Assembly (NCBI GenBank): GCA_002270565.1
Contig: NQMI01000060.1
Span: 62,001-126,000, forward strand
DNA length: 64,000 nt
Direction: 5' to 3'
Origin: Stenocarpella maydis
Taxonomy: Eukaryota > Ascomycota > Sordariomycetes > Diaporthales > Diaporthaceae
Shown: one piece after another, positions 24,409-34,970 of the stretch
How positions within the stretch are numbered: position 1 is the stretch's first letter
How the letters are laid out: the number at the start of each line of letters is the position of its first letter
Program-made: the position numbers and the translations under genes
Notes under the pieces: model-generated
What the model saw: the letters and a program-made list of their open reading frames with translations, nothing else
Database searches by the model: none
Told to the model about the DNA's origin: nothing

Positions 24409-26087
24409 TCAGCCTTCCACGTCCTTTGGTGCGCCTTCGCGCGTATGGCCGGCAGTTGCTTTGGCCTTTGACTCCTTTCGGTGTAATTCCAGCATGTTGA
24501 TATAACGCTCTTTGAGCCGCGTTCGAAGCTGATGCAATTCGGTAAACTTGCGGATCTGCTCACTGGTCTTCTTTTTCCCTTCCAGGCGGAGTTGGCAAAA
24601 TAGCTTTTCTGACTCCTTTTCCTCCTTACCAAGCGACTTGAGTCTCTTTCTCATTTCAGCTATCCTTTGGGCCAAAAGTTTCAGGTTTACCTGTGTTTTT
24701 CCTGACAGGTCATCTTCCATCGGCTGGATCTGTTTGGCCTCAGAACCGGTGTGGGGTTGCTCGACTTCCAGTTCGACGCCAGTCGCCGCATCGGTCTCTC
24801 TGGATGGGTTGACTGCTGTGTGGTTCTCCGAATCTTGGCTTGAGTCTTGTGAAACGGGCTTCTGCATCCCGTCTGCGGAAGCGCCTTCCTTGAGGACGGC
24901 GGACTGTGGTCGTGATTGTGGCGGCTTTGACGGCTGGGACACTTCAGGGGGCGATTCTTCAGCTCCTTCATGTTTCTTGACCGGCCCCTCTTTTTTAGCC
25001 GTCTGTTCCGGTGCCGCAGCCCGCTTGTCATGTTCAACAGGGCTTGGATGATCACCGTCAAGAATCTTGGGCACGCCTGTGGTGAAGGTCACGTCCTTGG
25101 AATGTGCAGTGATTGCTTCCGTAGCCGCGGGCCGCAGTCCTTCGGCTAATGGTTTGACAGTGCTACTGGACCGGGTAGTTGACCTGCGTACTGATGATCG
25201 CCCTCGCCGCTTGGCAGTTTGGTTCTCAGGCTTGCTCCAGCTGCGTTGAGAACCTTGCCACATCTGTTTGATGGCCTTCCACAGGCCCTCGACACGCTTC
25301 TGCGGGTCAGTGTCGATTGTCTGGGTTCTTGGCCGTTTCATTTTGGTCTCGAAGATCCCCTCCTGAAGTTTGAAGTGGTGCCCAACGAAGAATTTGTCTG
25401 GCAAGACTGATTTTGACCTTACGGCGCGATAGATCCATGCACGTTGTATTGGTTCGAGACGCCGGTGTTCGAGACCAAGCCGAGCCAGGACCTTATGGAA
25501 TTGCTCTTGGCCAGCGCCATCAATTTCGACAGCAGCAATGATAGCTTCAACTGTAGAAGCAACCCCATGCTGTGAGATGGCCTTTTCTGGGACTTGGGTT
25601 CCGTCAGTGTACTAGGTCCATCTCGTTGAGTTAAACACCATGCATCGACTAACAAAAGAGCCGAGGACAGGGCAGTGACGAGCGGTAACCCCCCTTAGAA
25701 CAGATGAGTCCTCATGCGTCGAAGCAACTTACTAGTGCATTCGTCAAGGCCCAGCTTGACAGCAATTTCGGCAAAACGTTCGTTTGAAAGAGCGGGGTGC
25801 GCAATCGCCGTCCATTCCTCCCTCGTCAAGTCTGGATTATCATACCATTTGCGGGCCAAATAGAGCTTGGCATAGACATCTCCCACTATGGCGAGGCGCA
25901 TATTCCTGGGGCTTGGCTTTCCACTTGTAAAAGATGGCCTGGAGGACTGTGGGCGCTCCTTTTTTTGGTCGAGGGCCTCGTATAATAGGTCGACATTGTT
26001 GAATTGGTAGCCAAGGACCCTCTCAGCCATCGCCAGCTTGGCTGCTGTCGAGGCGGTCCGGGACCACCCCCGCGGGACGATCCCCAT
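24409..26087 (-). CDS. Degenerate RNase III-fold protein with coiled-coil tail
   Basis: Exons 25733-26087 and 24409-25592 (140-bp intron, GTAAGT...CCAAG, phase 1) give 512 aa. Residues about 25-170 are an RNase III domain: AERVLGYQFNNVDLLYEALD, NMRLAIVGDVYAKLYLARKW, SNERFAEIAVKLGLDECT, then across the intron ISQHGVASTVEAIIAAVEID and VLARLGLEHRRLEP. The catalytic signature is eroded: in the N-E-R-L-E-F-L-G-D motif both Glu positions are non-acidic (Met and Ala) with only Asp left, and the second Asp is Ser in STVEAII. It is probably non-cleaving, as in RNase III-fold mitochondrial ribosomal proteins. The remaining about 300 residues are basic, Ser/Pro/Glu-rich and probably disordered, ending in a predicted coiled coil (QRIAEMRKRLKSLGKEEKES). 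The start is uncertain: the frame is open upstream but has no ATG before a stop. Confidence 0.72.
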
Positions 26088-26501
26088 TGCGCCGCGGGGC
26101 AAAGTATCGGGTGGCGCCAGTGGACGCGCCAGTCGAGCCTGGTTGAAGATGAAAGCAAGGGCGGCCAGAGGGTTCGTTGGCTCGTCTGTGATAATAGCAC
26201 CGACCAGCGTGGCTCCAGGGCGTGATCTCGAGATGCGTAAAACTGTTCACGTCGCCCGGTTGACTTCACACGTGACGTAGGCGGACTCCGGGTCAATACA
26301 GATTGTCATGCTGCCTTGGTATGACGCGATGTGAGACACAATGCCTGGAAGGCTGAGCCAAGGCGCACATCGATGAGCAGTCAAAGAATGAAATCGTGTG
26401 TTTTCAGGGCGGTTGAGATCTTAAAAGTTTTAGATCCACAACAGGGGAGCCCTGTCAGCAACCCGACGCTAGGACGTGCACAGTACGTACCTGCCATATT
26501 C
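26088..26501. other. Intergenic, boundary to transposon block
   Basis: Ordinary base composition ending at the left terminal repeat at 26502. It could hold an unrecognised first exon of the RNase III-fold gene: the frame upstream of the chosen ATG reads GATLVGAIITDEPTNPLAAL, a hydrophobic, protein-like stretch. Confidence 0.35.
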
Positions 26502-26590
26502 TGATTTGCAACCGAGAGTGCCAAAAACACGCTAGTGACGCGCATATGTCACACCCCCCCTAATCCCCATACAAACCGTCATCCCTTCAA
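26502..26590 (+). repeat. Left terminal inverted repeat of the 6.4-kb element
   Basis: Starts TGATTTGCAA. Aligns over about 88 bases, with scattered mismatches and a small gap, to the reverse complement of 32868-32954. Confidence 0.75.
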
Positions 26591-26701
26591 CATACAACTA
26601 TTAACACGCGTTCCTCAACGCACGCCGCTGTAGCACGCCGTAAGGCTATTGACCCTATATAAATCAGCTATCACTATTCGATATATAGTGTTTTTGTAAT
26701 T

Positions 26702-27756
26702 ATGCCGCACTGCCTCACCCCGCTGGAGCTCATAATGATTAAGAGGCTTTTGGATATCGATCTGGCTGATGATGCAACTATTGTAAAGACTATAAAGTAT
26801 TCCGAGCGCTAGATATATGCATTAAGGAAGAAGAATCAAATATCTAGTGATATATTTACGCTGGGTATATTATTATTAGTTTATAATGGTATATAGCTGA
26901 GTAACTTCCATTATAATGTTTATAATTTAAGTCCTAGGTATCTATACCTTCTAATATATCTTCTTATTGCCCAGGCCCTCCTTAACTATTTTGCTAAGAA
27001 GGACAACTTTTATTAAGATGAGATGCAATAGTGGTTACTTGAAACCTTTAATTTATTTATCTCTATAAGCACTATTAGCTAGGCACTTAAAGGAGTTAAA
27101 TAGGAAAAGAAATTACGCTCCTTTATTATTATAGAATGCAACTACAAGATCCAAGCTGCCTGGATTATTAATATATAAGAATATCGGGCTAATTAACTTA
27201 TCTTTATTAATGAGTCTGGTATTAATAAGAGAGATAGGCTATAATGCACTATATAGGCGCTAAAGGGAATTTAGCTAAAGAAGCTAATACCTAGAGGGGG
27301 CACAGATTATAGCACTTAATTTCAAGTGCTTCCAGCCCTTATAATTAAGGGTATTCTAGGTCTATTAGTATATTAGGGCTATACTAATGGGGAAGGCTTT
27401 ATTGCCTTTATAGAGGTTGAGGTTATTCCTAAAATAATATCATTCCCAGGGCTAAACTTAGTGCTAGTAATGGATATATAAGCTTCTACTATTATAATAA
27501 CCTCCAGCGGGTATATAATGAGGCAGGGGTTCAGCTTGCATATCTCTCTTCATATTTCCCGGATCTCAACCCTATTAAGGCATTCTTTAGTAATATAAAG
27601 AAGTATATTTATTATTACTATTAGTATAAAGAAGACTAATAATATATAGATGATAACTGGAGGCAATTCCTCGTTAATTATGTATATAGTGTTAGCGCCT
27701 AGAAGAAAGCCATTATAGGTTACTTTAGAAAGGCAATGATTCCAGAGCTGGAGTAA
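26702..27756 (+). pseudogene. Tc1/mariner (DDE_3) transposase, RIP-decayed
   Basis: ATG at 26702 begins MPHCLTPLEL, the usual start of fungal Tc1/IS630-type transposases. Recognisable blocks follow: a helix-turn-helix remnant; KDNFY, then the DEM box; SISTIS-ALKGVK; LIFINESGINKRDRL (first catalytic Asp now Asn); QVLPALIIKGILGLL; LNLVLVMD (second Asp kept); and, after a frame change, YFPDLNPIKAFFSNIKK, where the acidic third residue is Lys. The Asp-to-Asn and Glu-to-Lys changes are each one G-to-A transition, as RIP makes. The frame ends FRKAMIPELE-stop near 27754. In-frame TAG/TAA codons and frame shifts make it inactive. Confidence 0.8.
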
Positions 27757-27936
27757 GGGTTTATTAATTAAATAGTTAGCTAGATATATAATTTAAAGCC
27801 CCCAATATGTATGTATTGCTTATACAAGATGATTTCTATTGGTAGGTATGATACTGGATTGAAGTGGTTCAGGGGGCTGTAGAGTACTGGTTGGAAAACT
27901 TGTGATTGCTTGTTGCTATCTGGTACTGATTTTGAG

Positions 27937-28025
27937 TGGGCTTCTATAAGCCCTCCTTATATACCCTCCAACATCATCTCACCCTGTAGTACGCTGCAGG
28001 TGGCTCTGGTGCAAGTTTGCAAATG
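27937..28025 (-). repeat. LTR-like promoter fragment, inverted copy
   Basis: The reverse complement contains GAGGGTATATAAGGAGGGCT and closely matches 29625-29712. The TATA-box context suggests a retrotransposon LTR remnant. Confidence 0.6.
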
Positions 28026-28812
28026 ATGAAGAATCTAGTTAAAAACCAACCTACTTTAACCCTGAATAACCCAATAACCCTAACCAATATACCTATAAAA
28101 ATATATACAGATATATATTAGAAGCTAGCCTTCTGATTAGTTCACTTGATAAAGAATTTGGGCAAGAAATAAGTCTGATGCAGAGGTTTAAACTTGGGGT
28201 AATTGTATACCCTAAAAAATCAACTTACGGCTATATAAGTCATCTCCCGTCACGCATGCACTGGGCGTAGTTGGTTGAATTCGATTGTTTCCGTTTAATA
28301 ATTTCAATAGTATATAGTGTGTAGCGTGGAAGCAATTCAAGTGCTCTTAAAGTTATACCTATATGCCTGGATATAATAGATATTGTAACCCCTAGCCAAC
28401 AATACAGCCTCAACGCCCAGGGACTATAGGTATATCTATAATTAGTATATGGTAAAAGAGCCCTTCTTTAGATGAATCGAATGATACTATCGTTGGGTCT
28501 GTGGGTATAGTAGAAGGTAGTTGCCCTGAAGTTAATCAGTTAGGAGTTATAATTTGGCTTACTTATCACTATATTATCATATACCTCTTATATAAAAATC
28601 AGTATATTGCAATATTTAGTGCCAATTGCTATATATACCCCTGCTTCCAGCAATCCTTAATAAACCATATAACTTACTATTTAGCATATATGCCTTTATA
28701 GTATTAATGTTTAATTATAATTTACTAGTGAGAATTCCTATTATTGTTAAAGGAGCAATGCCTTATACAGTTCTTACTTAGCAAGGGCGAGGGTTTAGAT
28801 ACAATATATATC

Positions 28813-29263
28813 ATTCTTTTTGCTTATTTATTTTACTAACTAAACTATTTGGCCTTCTAATTACTTTTAATAAAGGTATAGATAGTAGTTATATAAGCAA
28901 ACATATATATTTGCTATCTATTCGCCTAACTTAATAATGCTATAATATTATTAGAAAAAATCATAAATGTAATATGATATTTGCTCCTAAAGAGCCTACT
29001 TCTAAGCTTTATAATAATAGTCTTACTTTTTTAGTTAATATACTCTTTATTAAAGAATATAGGTTTATAGTTATGGTATTTAGAATAAGAATATGCCGGG
29101 TACTAATCTTGGGATTCTTATAGCTACTAATTATAATATTATATCATTACTTAGCTATAACTTTATAAGGAGAAAACATATACATAATCCAATTGCTATA
29201 CTAAATAAATTAAAGCTTCCTCTTTCTTCTAGTACTACTCTAGCTATAATAAGCTAATATTCT
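28813..29263 (+). repeat. 450-bp direct repeat, copy 1
   Basis: Aligns end to end with 29851-30303. Copy 1 has T/A at most positions where copy 2 keeps C/G, as expected for transition-type decay. Confidence 0.85.
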
Positions 29264-29287
29264 ATTTGTTAAACGGAACCGCTCAGT

Positions 29288-29356
29288 AAGGAGTTACCCT
29301 AGACTTCATGCAAGGAGTTACCCTAGACTTTATGCAAGGAGTTACCCTAGACTTGC
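29288..29356 (+). repeat. 24-bp tandem repeat, three copies
   Basis: Unit AAGGAGTTACCCTAGACTT plus five bases, starting at 29288, 29312 and 29336; the third copy diverges at its end. Lies just inside the right end of the small TIR element. Confidence 0.85.
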
Positions 29357-29600
29357 GAGTCAGGCGATTTTCGCTAAGTACGCCCAGTGCGTGCGTGACG
29401 CAAGATGAGTTTGGTGGCCGTGAGTCGATTATTTTGGCCTGCATTTGCACCTTAATTCAGACCTCTGCATTACCCTTATTTCTTACCCAAAAAGTATATG
29501 ACTTAGTGCATTGGATAGCCTGATTTCTGAAGTTTGTATGTACTTAATTTGGGCATTGCTAGGGCTATGGTTGGCTGGCTGCTTGGAACCAAAGATGGTG

Positions 29601-29800
29601 TGTTGGAAGGGCGAATTTTCCGGCATTTGCAAATTTGCACCAGAGCCGACCGCAGCGTGCCCAGGGGTGAGACGACGTCGGAGGGTATATAAGGAGGGCT
29701 TACAGAAGCCCAACTTAATTCAATACAAAGTTGTCCAGACCATTGTCAATCGTCCCAATTCGCCTCAGAGCACCACACTGCGACCCTGCCGAAACACACG
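29601..29800 (+). repeat. Solo-LTR-like sequence with TATA box
   Basis: Begins TGTTGGAAGG and carries GGGTATATAAGGAGGGCTTA near 29675. The core is shared, inverted, with 27937-28025. Position and content fit a solo LTR of a retrotransposon. The 3' boundary and flanking duplication are not certain. Confidence 0.5.
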
Positions 29801-29850
29801 CTGAACTGAATGCTATTCTATAGCACAAATTCATCAGAACAATGCATACT

Positions 29851-30303
29851 ATTCTTTTTGCCTATTTTTTTTTACTAGCTGAACTATTTGGCCTTCTAGT
29901 TGCTTTTAATGAAGGTATAAGTGGTAGTTGTACAAGCGGGTACATATACTTGCTATTTATTCGCCTAACTTAATAACGCTATAACACCACCAGAAAAAAT
30001 CATAAATATAATACAATTTTTGCTCCTAAAGATCCTACTTCTAAGCTTTATAACAATAGTCTTACTTTTTTAGTTGATACACTCTTTATTGAAGAATGTA
30101 GGTTTGTAGTTATGGTGTTTAGAATGAGGATATACTGGGTATTAGTCTCAGGATTCTTATAGCCACTAGTTATAATATTATACCATTACTTAGCTATAAC
30201 TTTATAAGAAAAAAACATATATATAATCTGATTTCTATACTAAATAAATTAAAGCTTCCTCTTTCTTCTGATACTACTCTGGCTATAATAGGCTAAAGTT
30301 CTA
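29851..30303 (+). repeat. 450-bp direct repeat, copy 2
   Basis: Partner of 28813-29263; the less decayed copy. Confidence 0.85.
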
Positions 30304-30718
30304 TTAAGGGAATCTGTATTTTAAGTTAGGGGGCACCTATGGGCACACTTCAAGGGCTATACCACTAGTATTAACGTTTTGCATGTTTTGTAAACTTTAC
30401 AAACTTATATAACAACCACTAATCAACCCCTCAACGCACTTCTCGCTAATAAGCCATTACGCCCTTAAGAAATGCCCTTACATACCCTCAAACACTATAA
30501 ATAAGCTAGAATTAAGCTTCCCTATTAGCAGTAATATCCCTAAGGGCCTTACTTGCCCCAGGGCCCGCTAGCAAGTCCTCCGCTAAGAGTGTATACTCTT
30601 GAACAAAATCCTTTACATACTGATGAAGAAAGCTGCCCAGGTCCTTATTAAAGTGACATTCCTTATACTAGCCGTCTGGCTATACTGAGAGGTCCCTAAG
30701 CAAGCATATGCCTGCTTC

Positions 30719-32805
30719 CTAAAGCTTGTGGACTAGCCTAATTAATGACAACCTCTGCTTACGATCCCGGGCCTTCCGATAGCGAACATATGCAAGAAAG
30801 TTCTCTAGAAGCCCTTCTAACTTAAGGCTATTAGGCACTACTAGTGATAATGACATTATTACTGGCCGAAGCCGTAGAGGTGGCGTGACCCTTGCTGATG
30901 GCGCCCCGGCAGAGGAAGGGGGTCCTGGGAGTATATATGCCTGCCCAGCTGCCCATATTGCCAGCGGCGGTAGCGGTGGCTGAATCAACTGGCTGGCTGC
31001 TATATGAACCCTACTGAGGGCATTCACGATAGCCAATGCAAGCTGACTAGTCTCGCTGCTGCTGCTATTAACGTTGATGATGTTCCTGCTGCTGAAGCTG
31101 CTGCTTCCGCCACGTTGTATGTTAGCTTGGCCCGGGCGCTCTAGCATTATGCTAAGGATATTATTATCCAGCCTAAGGTTCAAGAAAACGTTTGCTATAT
31201 TATCTAGCCCACCCGTCTTCCTCTCAATCTCTTAAATAAGTGCCTGATTATATATACTTATAGGGATGTTTTCAATAGATGCGTTTTCCTGGCTCTTTTC
31301 AATTAAATCAGCCTACTTAATTAAGTCCTTATAATTAAGTGCTAGATATAACTTATCCCCCCTCTTGAAATACTATAAGGCTAACTTGGCTTCCCTCTTG
31401 CAGTTTAAGCACTTGCCCCTATTATGATACTCCCATCTTTGGCTTAGCCTTGCAAAATAGTTAGTTTTTGCTTCCCTTATTATAGCAATATCCTCTTGCA
31501 TTATAGAGGACTTTAACTTTGAGGAGGACGGGATTCCCAGCTAATCATTAAGTGGAGTGATATTAATATTAGCACTATTGCTACTATTCAGCCTTACCCG
31601 AAATAAACAGTCCTCATCATCCTCTACAGCCTTTGCAATAGCAGCACCCTTAATATCACAAGATATAATACCAATAGAAGCCCGTCCTCCTTAACTAGAG
31701 GATAAGGGTATTATTAGTCCCTACTAGCGCCCCAGGATTATATAGCAAGCAGTTAACAGCTGAATAAAATATAATATATTAAGTATATAGCAAGACTCTG
31801 CTTATATCTACCCCATAAGGCTAATTATTAAATCCTAAATCATCTTAAGGGTTGCTCCAGCTGGAAACTCATTAGAGTGTTCAACTTTCCTAGTAATAGC
31901 CTTCCTTAGCTGGATTAAAGTGCTAATATAGTCCTAATTAATCTTATAGCCGTAAACAGTCTTAGCAACCTGGGTCTTTAATTCCTCAAGCCATATATCA
32001 AGAGACCTAATAAGAGTACCCCCAAATATCATCTTTAAAGCTTCCGGGTACTTCATAAGTACTAGAGGGGGAGTAATACCTCTAAACTAGCTAGCCTTAC
32101 TTAGAGTATATTTAAAGACCACTCTAATGTTAGTTAGGACTTTAATCTAAATAGGGGCTTCCTCCTAATGAAAGCTAGCTGTAGCAACCTCCTTAGGGAT
32201 CTCTACAACATTATCATCTGGGGAAAGCACCTAATTGTTAAAGGGATTATAATCAGGAGCTTTAGTTGGGTCCGGCTCCTCCTGATTAGGCTTAGCAGGG
32301 CTACTCTCCAGCAGCAGCACTAGCGGCGCTAGCGATGGTAGCTTTATTAGGGCCTTCCTCTTCGCTGGAGCCTTCCTCTTTACTAGGGCTAACTGCTTTG
32401 CTAGAGCTAGCGCAGCCAACTTAATGATCCAGGTCTTCTTTATAGCAGAGCCGCTTGATAATATAGATTCAGTATTCCTCCTCTTTAACAGCGCTATTCT
32501 AGTAGTCTTAACTAGACTATTATTAAAGACGATTTATTGTTTCAGCCGGGAGCGCAATTAGTAAGGACTTATGGTTAGGGGCTGCGGATTAGTACGCAAA
32601 ATTAACCTTAGCTTAGGGATAATACTTAAAGACCCTATTCAGAATATCATTAGCTATAGCAATATATTACATAAAGAGGGCACCGGACCAACCTACATAT
32701 AGCTCTAGCAGGGTATTAGCAACCTTAATTAACCCCGACGGTAGGTTATAGGGTGATAATTAACGTTTAGAGGTAACCGCTATATACGCCATAAGAAACA
32801 CCATG
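30719..32805 (-). pseudogene. Unidentified second frame of the 6.4-kb element
   Basis: From an ATG at about 32805, next to the right terminal repeat, a protein-like frame runs inward for roughly 690 codons with many TAA/TAG codons and at least one frame change. It starts MVFLMAYIAVTSKR and contains LIKVANTLLELYVGWSGALF. The middle has a Lys/Ala-rich patch (around 32231-32419), and a later stretch reads NYFARLSQRWEYHNRGKCL. The end (30719-31183) is the longest uninterrupted part and contains LRLDNNILSIMLERPGQANI and LLENFLAYVRYRKARDRKQR. I recognise no domain, but the length and the stop pattern indicate a former gene. It converges on the mariner transposase. Confidence 0.45.
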
Positions 32806-32867
32806 ATTCCGAGTGGTGATAGTTGCAAACGTGCGATAATGACGATAACGTTATGTGCGTTAATGCC

Positions 32868-32954
32868 GAAGGGATGCCGATTTGTATGGGGAACGGGTGT
32901 GTGTCAACATGTGCGCATTACTAGCGCGTTTTTGGCACTCTTGCTTGCAAATCA
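32868..32954 (-). repeat. Right terminal inverted repeat of the 6.4-kb element
   Basis: Pairs with 26502-26590. It lies directly against the left end of MULE-2 at 32961. Confidence 0.75.
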
Positions 32955-32960
32955 TAATGA

Positions 32961-33005
32961 GAACGGATATTCGCACCGAGGAAATCAGCTGGTACACCGA
33001 TACAT
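32961..33005 (+). repeat. Left terminal inverted repeat of MULE-2
   Basis: Begins GAACGGATATTCGCACCGAG; pairs with 35844-35888. Confidence 0.9.
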
Positions 33006-34059
33006 TATTTACTTAATCGCTGCAGCCAATCAGAGCGCCTCATTTAACTACACTCAACCATATACACCACCCCAACCAGGTGCTTTTAGTGCCCTTACCT
33101 GCAGACCTACCAAACCCCCTTCACCTACCAAACAATACTCCCTTACTAACCACCCATAACTAGTGATACAGACCAAATTCCTCTTGCAATCGATTATTCT
33201 GCTATTAGAAATATATCTTCATCAGTTAGAATTAAGTTTTCTGGTGTTATGATGATATTGCTCATCCCTAATTATACCTACTTTAAGGCATAGTAGCAGG
33301 CGGATTATTATACCTAAAACATTAATATTACTGCTGCAAACGGTTGACAACTAGCACTTTCTAATCGTCCTGCCTTCTTAAAACTTTTCTATAATAGATA
33401 TAATACCTTTGCAGACCTTAAGGCAGAATTAGATATTGCTATGAAGTCTGCTGGATTCCTGATCGTAATCCAAAGGTTAGGGCTAACTTGGGTAGTGTTG
33501 ATGTGCAGCCGTGGCAGTTAGCGACCCTTAACCGCTATATTAAACAACGCCATAATGATTAAAGCAGGTTGCAAGTGGCGAGCGCTTGCCCACGTAACTA
33601 AATCAACAGAAGGCAAGTAGCAGCTTGTTCTGTAGGAAGAGAAGTATACCCATTATGATCCCCAGAAAGTCAAGGGCGCCCAGCGTGGCTGGGCTAAGCT
33701 AATAGACCCCTAATGAGAATTCCTCTCCCATATGGCCTGAGATCCCTTTATAGCTAAGCTGAAGAAGCTGGAATAAGCACTCTGATAATAGTACCTAGAT
33801 ATATAATTGGGGCCTAATATGATGAAGAACTGGCTTATAGACTATTGAAAGGAGAAGGTTGGAATCTATACTCCAACCTAAGTAATGTTAAATCTGCTTG
33901 AGAAGAAGAATTACTAGTACCGCTGGGCAACTAACGCTGATAGCAATATTATGGGCATCTTCTGGTACATAAAGGAGTAGTTAGCATAGATATAAGAGAA
34001 TCGCTTTACGTAGTACCTATCTATGGACTATATATATATAACGAATAATAAGAAGATGC

Positions 34060-34970
34060 TATACTTTTAAGGCACTTGCGTAACCTATATAAGGAAGAAC
34101 TTACCCCTATTTTAAGGCGTTATTAATGGCGAGAAGGAACCCAACTTCTGGTAGCTTCTTAAGTAAGTTTATGACCTCCTTCATTATTGCCAAGCCGACG
34201 ACCTGATGGTCTGCATAACTGATTATAATACTACTCTGATTAACACCCTCATATATGAATTCCCCTAGGCACACCACCAACTATGTATCTTCCATATTAA
34301 TGTGAATGTTACCCTAAATATTAAGAAAAAGTAGAAGAAGCTGCCGGCAGTAGCGGGAGAAGAAGAGGATAAGGAAGAGGAGGAAGCTGATGAGGATTTA
34401 GAAGTAGAAGACCCGGCGATAGCTGCGCTTAATGCGCTAGGGAGAAACAAGGCCACAATACCTACTAAGGTCCCTAATTTAAAGGATATCCCCTATACCC
34501 GTCAAGCTCTATTTAACCTCCTTAAGTTTATAGAATACTCTACTAATTATAAGATCTATAATATAGCTTAATAGCGCCTTTAAGAGAAGTTCTCAGACTA
34601 GGTAGCAATCATTAACTACCTTCAGACCTAGTACGTTAATAAAGGAGAGAAGATCATTACCAAATGGGCTGGGCATAAGACCTGCAAGATCCTTAACTTC
34701 AGCTTACATGCGACTTCATCAATAGAAGCCACCTACTGCAAATTCAAGGTTTATCTCAACTACAGGATGGGCAACATTCTCTACTTAGTTAAGGCTGCTA
34801 ATGAGATAATTACAGATAGTTCTTATGCCCTATACTCAGAAGAAGCTCATCAGAAGACCTTATCACTAGAGAAATTTAACGGGCAGAAGTAGCTAAGTAA
34901 GCTTCCAACTTAAATCTTATAAGCAGCCCTTAAACTTCTCTCTATAATGAGGAGTTCCGCAATACATATA
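34060..34970 (+). pseudogene. MULE-2 transposase remnant
   Basis: Best-kept transposase core. GVINGEKEPNFW is followed by VCITDYNTTLINTLIYEFP, with the catalytic Asp retained. Then HQLCIFHINVNVTLNIKKK preserves the C-x-x-H MULE motif that has been lost in MULE-1. A C-terminal block near 34710-34890 includes HATSSIEATYCKFKVYL. In-frame stops (TAG/TAA) occur throughout, several at positions where Trp or Gln would be expected. Confidence 0.82.

Larger units (their letters stand above)
28246..29406. mobile_element. Small TIR element, non-coding, about 1.16 kb
   Basis: The left end (28246-28282, TCATCTCCCGTCACGCATGC) pairs with the right end (29370-29406, reverse complement TCATCTTGCGTCACGCACGC) over about 35 bases with a few mismatches. 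A second inverted pair (TTCCGTTTAA near 28290 and its complement near 29270) lies just inside. No open frame of note; very AT-rich. The target duplication is not clear. Likely a non-autonomous element nested in the larger block. Confidence 0.55.
26502..32954. mobile_element. 6.4-kb TIR element with Tc1/mariner transposase and second frame
   Basis: The two ends are long imperfect inverted repeats: 26502-26590 matches the reverse complement of 32868-32954, including the core GAGTGCCAAAAAC and CCCCATACAAA. Just inside the left end is a Tc1/mariner-type DDE transposase relic reading inward (+). Just inside the right end is a long stop-ridden frame reading inward (-) that I cannot identify. Between them (27.8-30.3 kb) lie smaller repeats that look like later insertions. 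The whole interval is AT-rich with abundant TAA/TAG. The simplest reading is one two-gene element with nested insertions. The alternative is two separate copies of one family, each contributing one end. Confidence 0.65.

Noticed and set aside
26023..26296. Alternative minus-strand frames upstream of the RNase III-fold gene
   Set aside because: No domain and no phase-compatible splice into the RNase III frame that I could defend.
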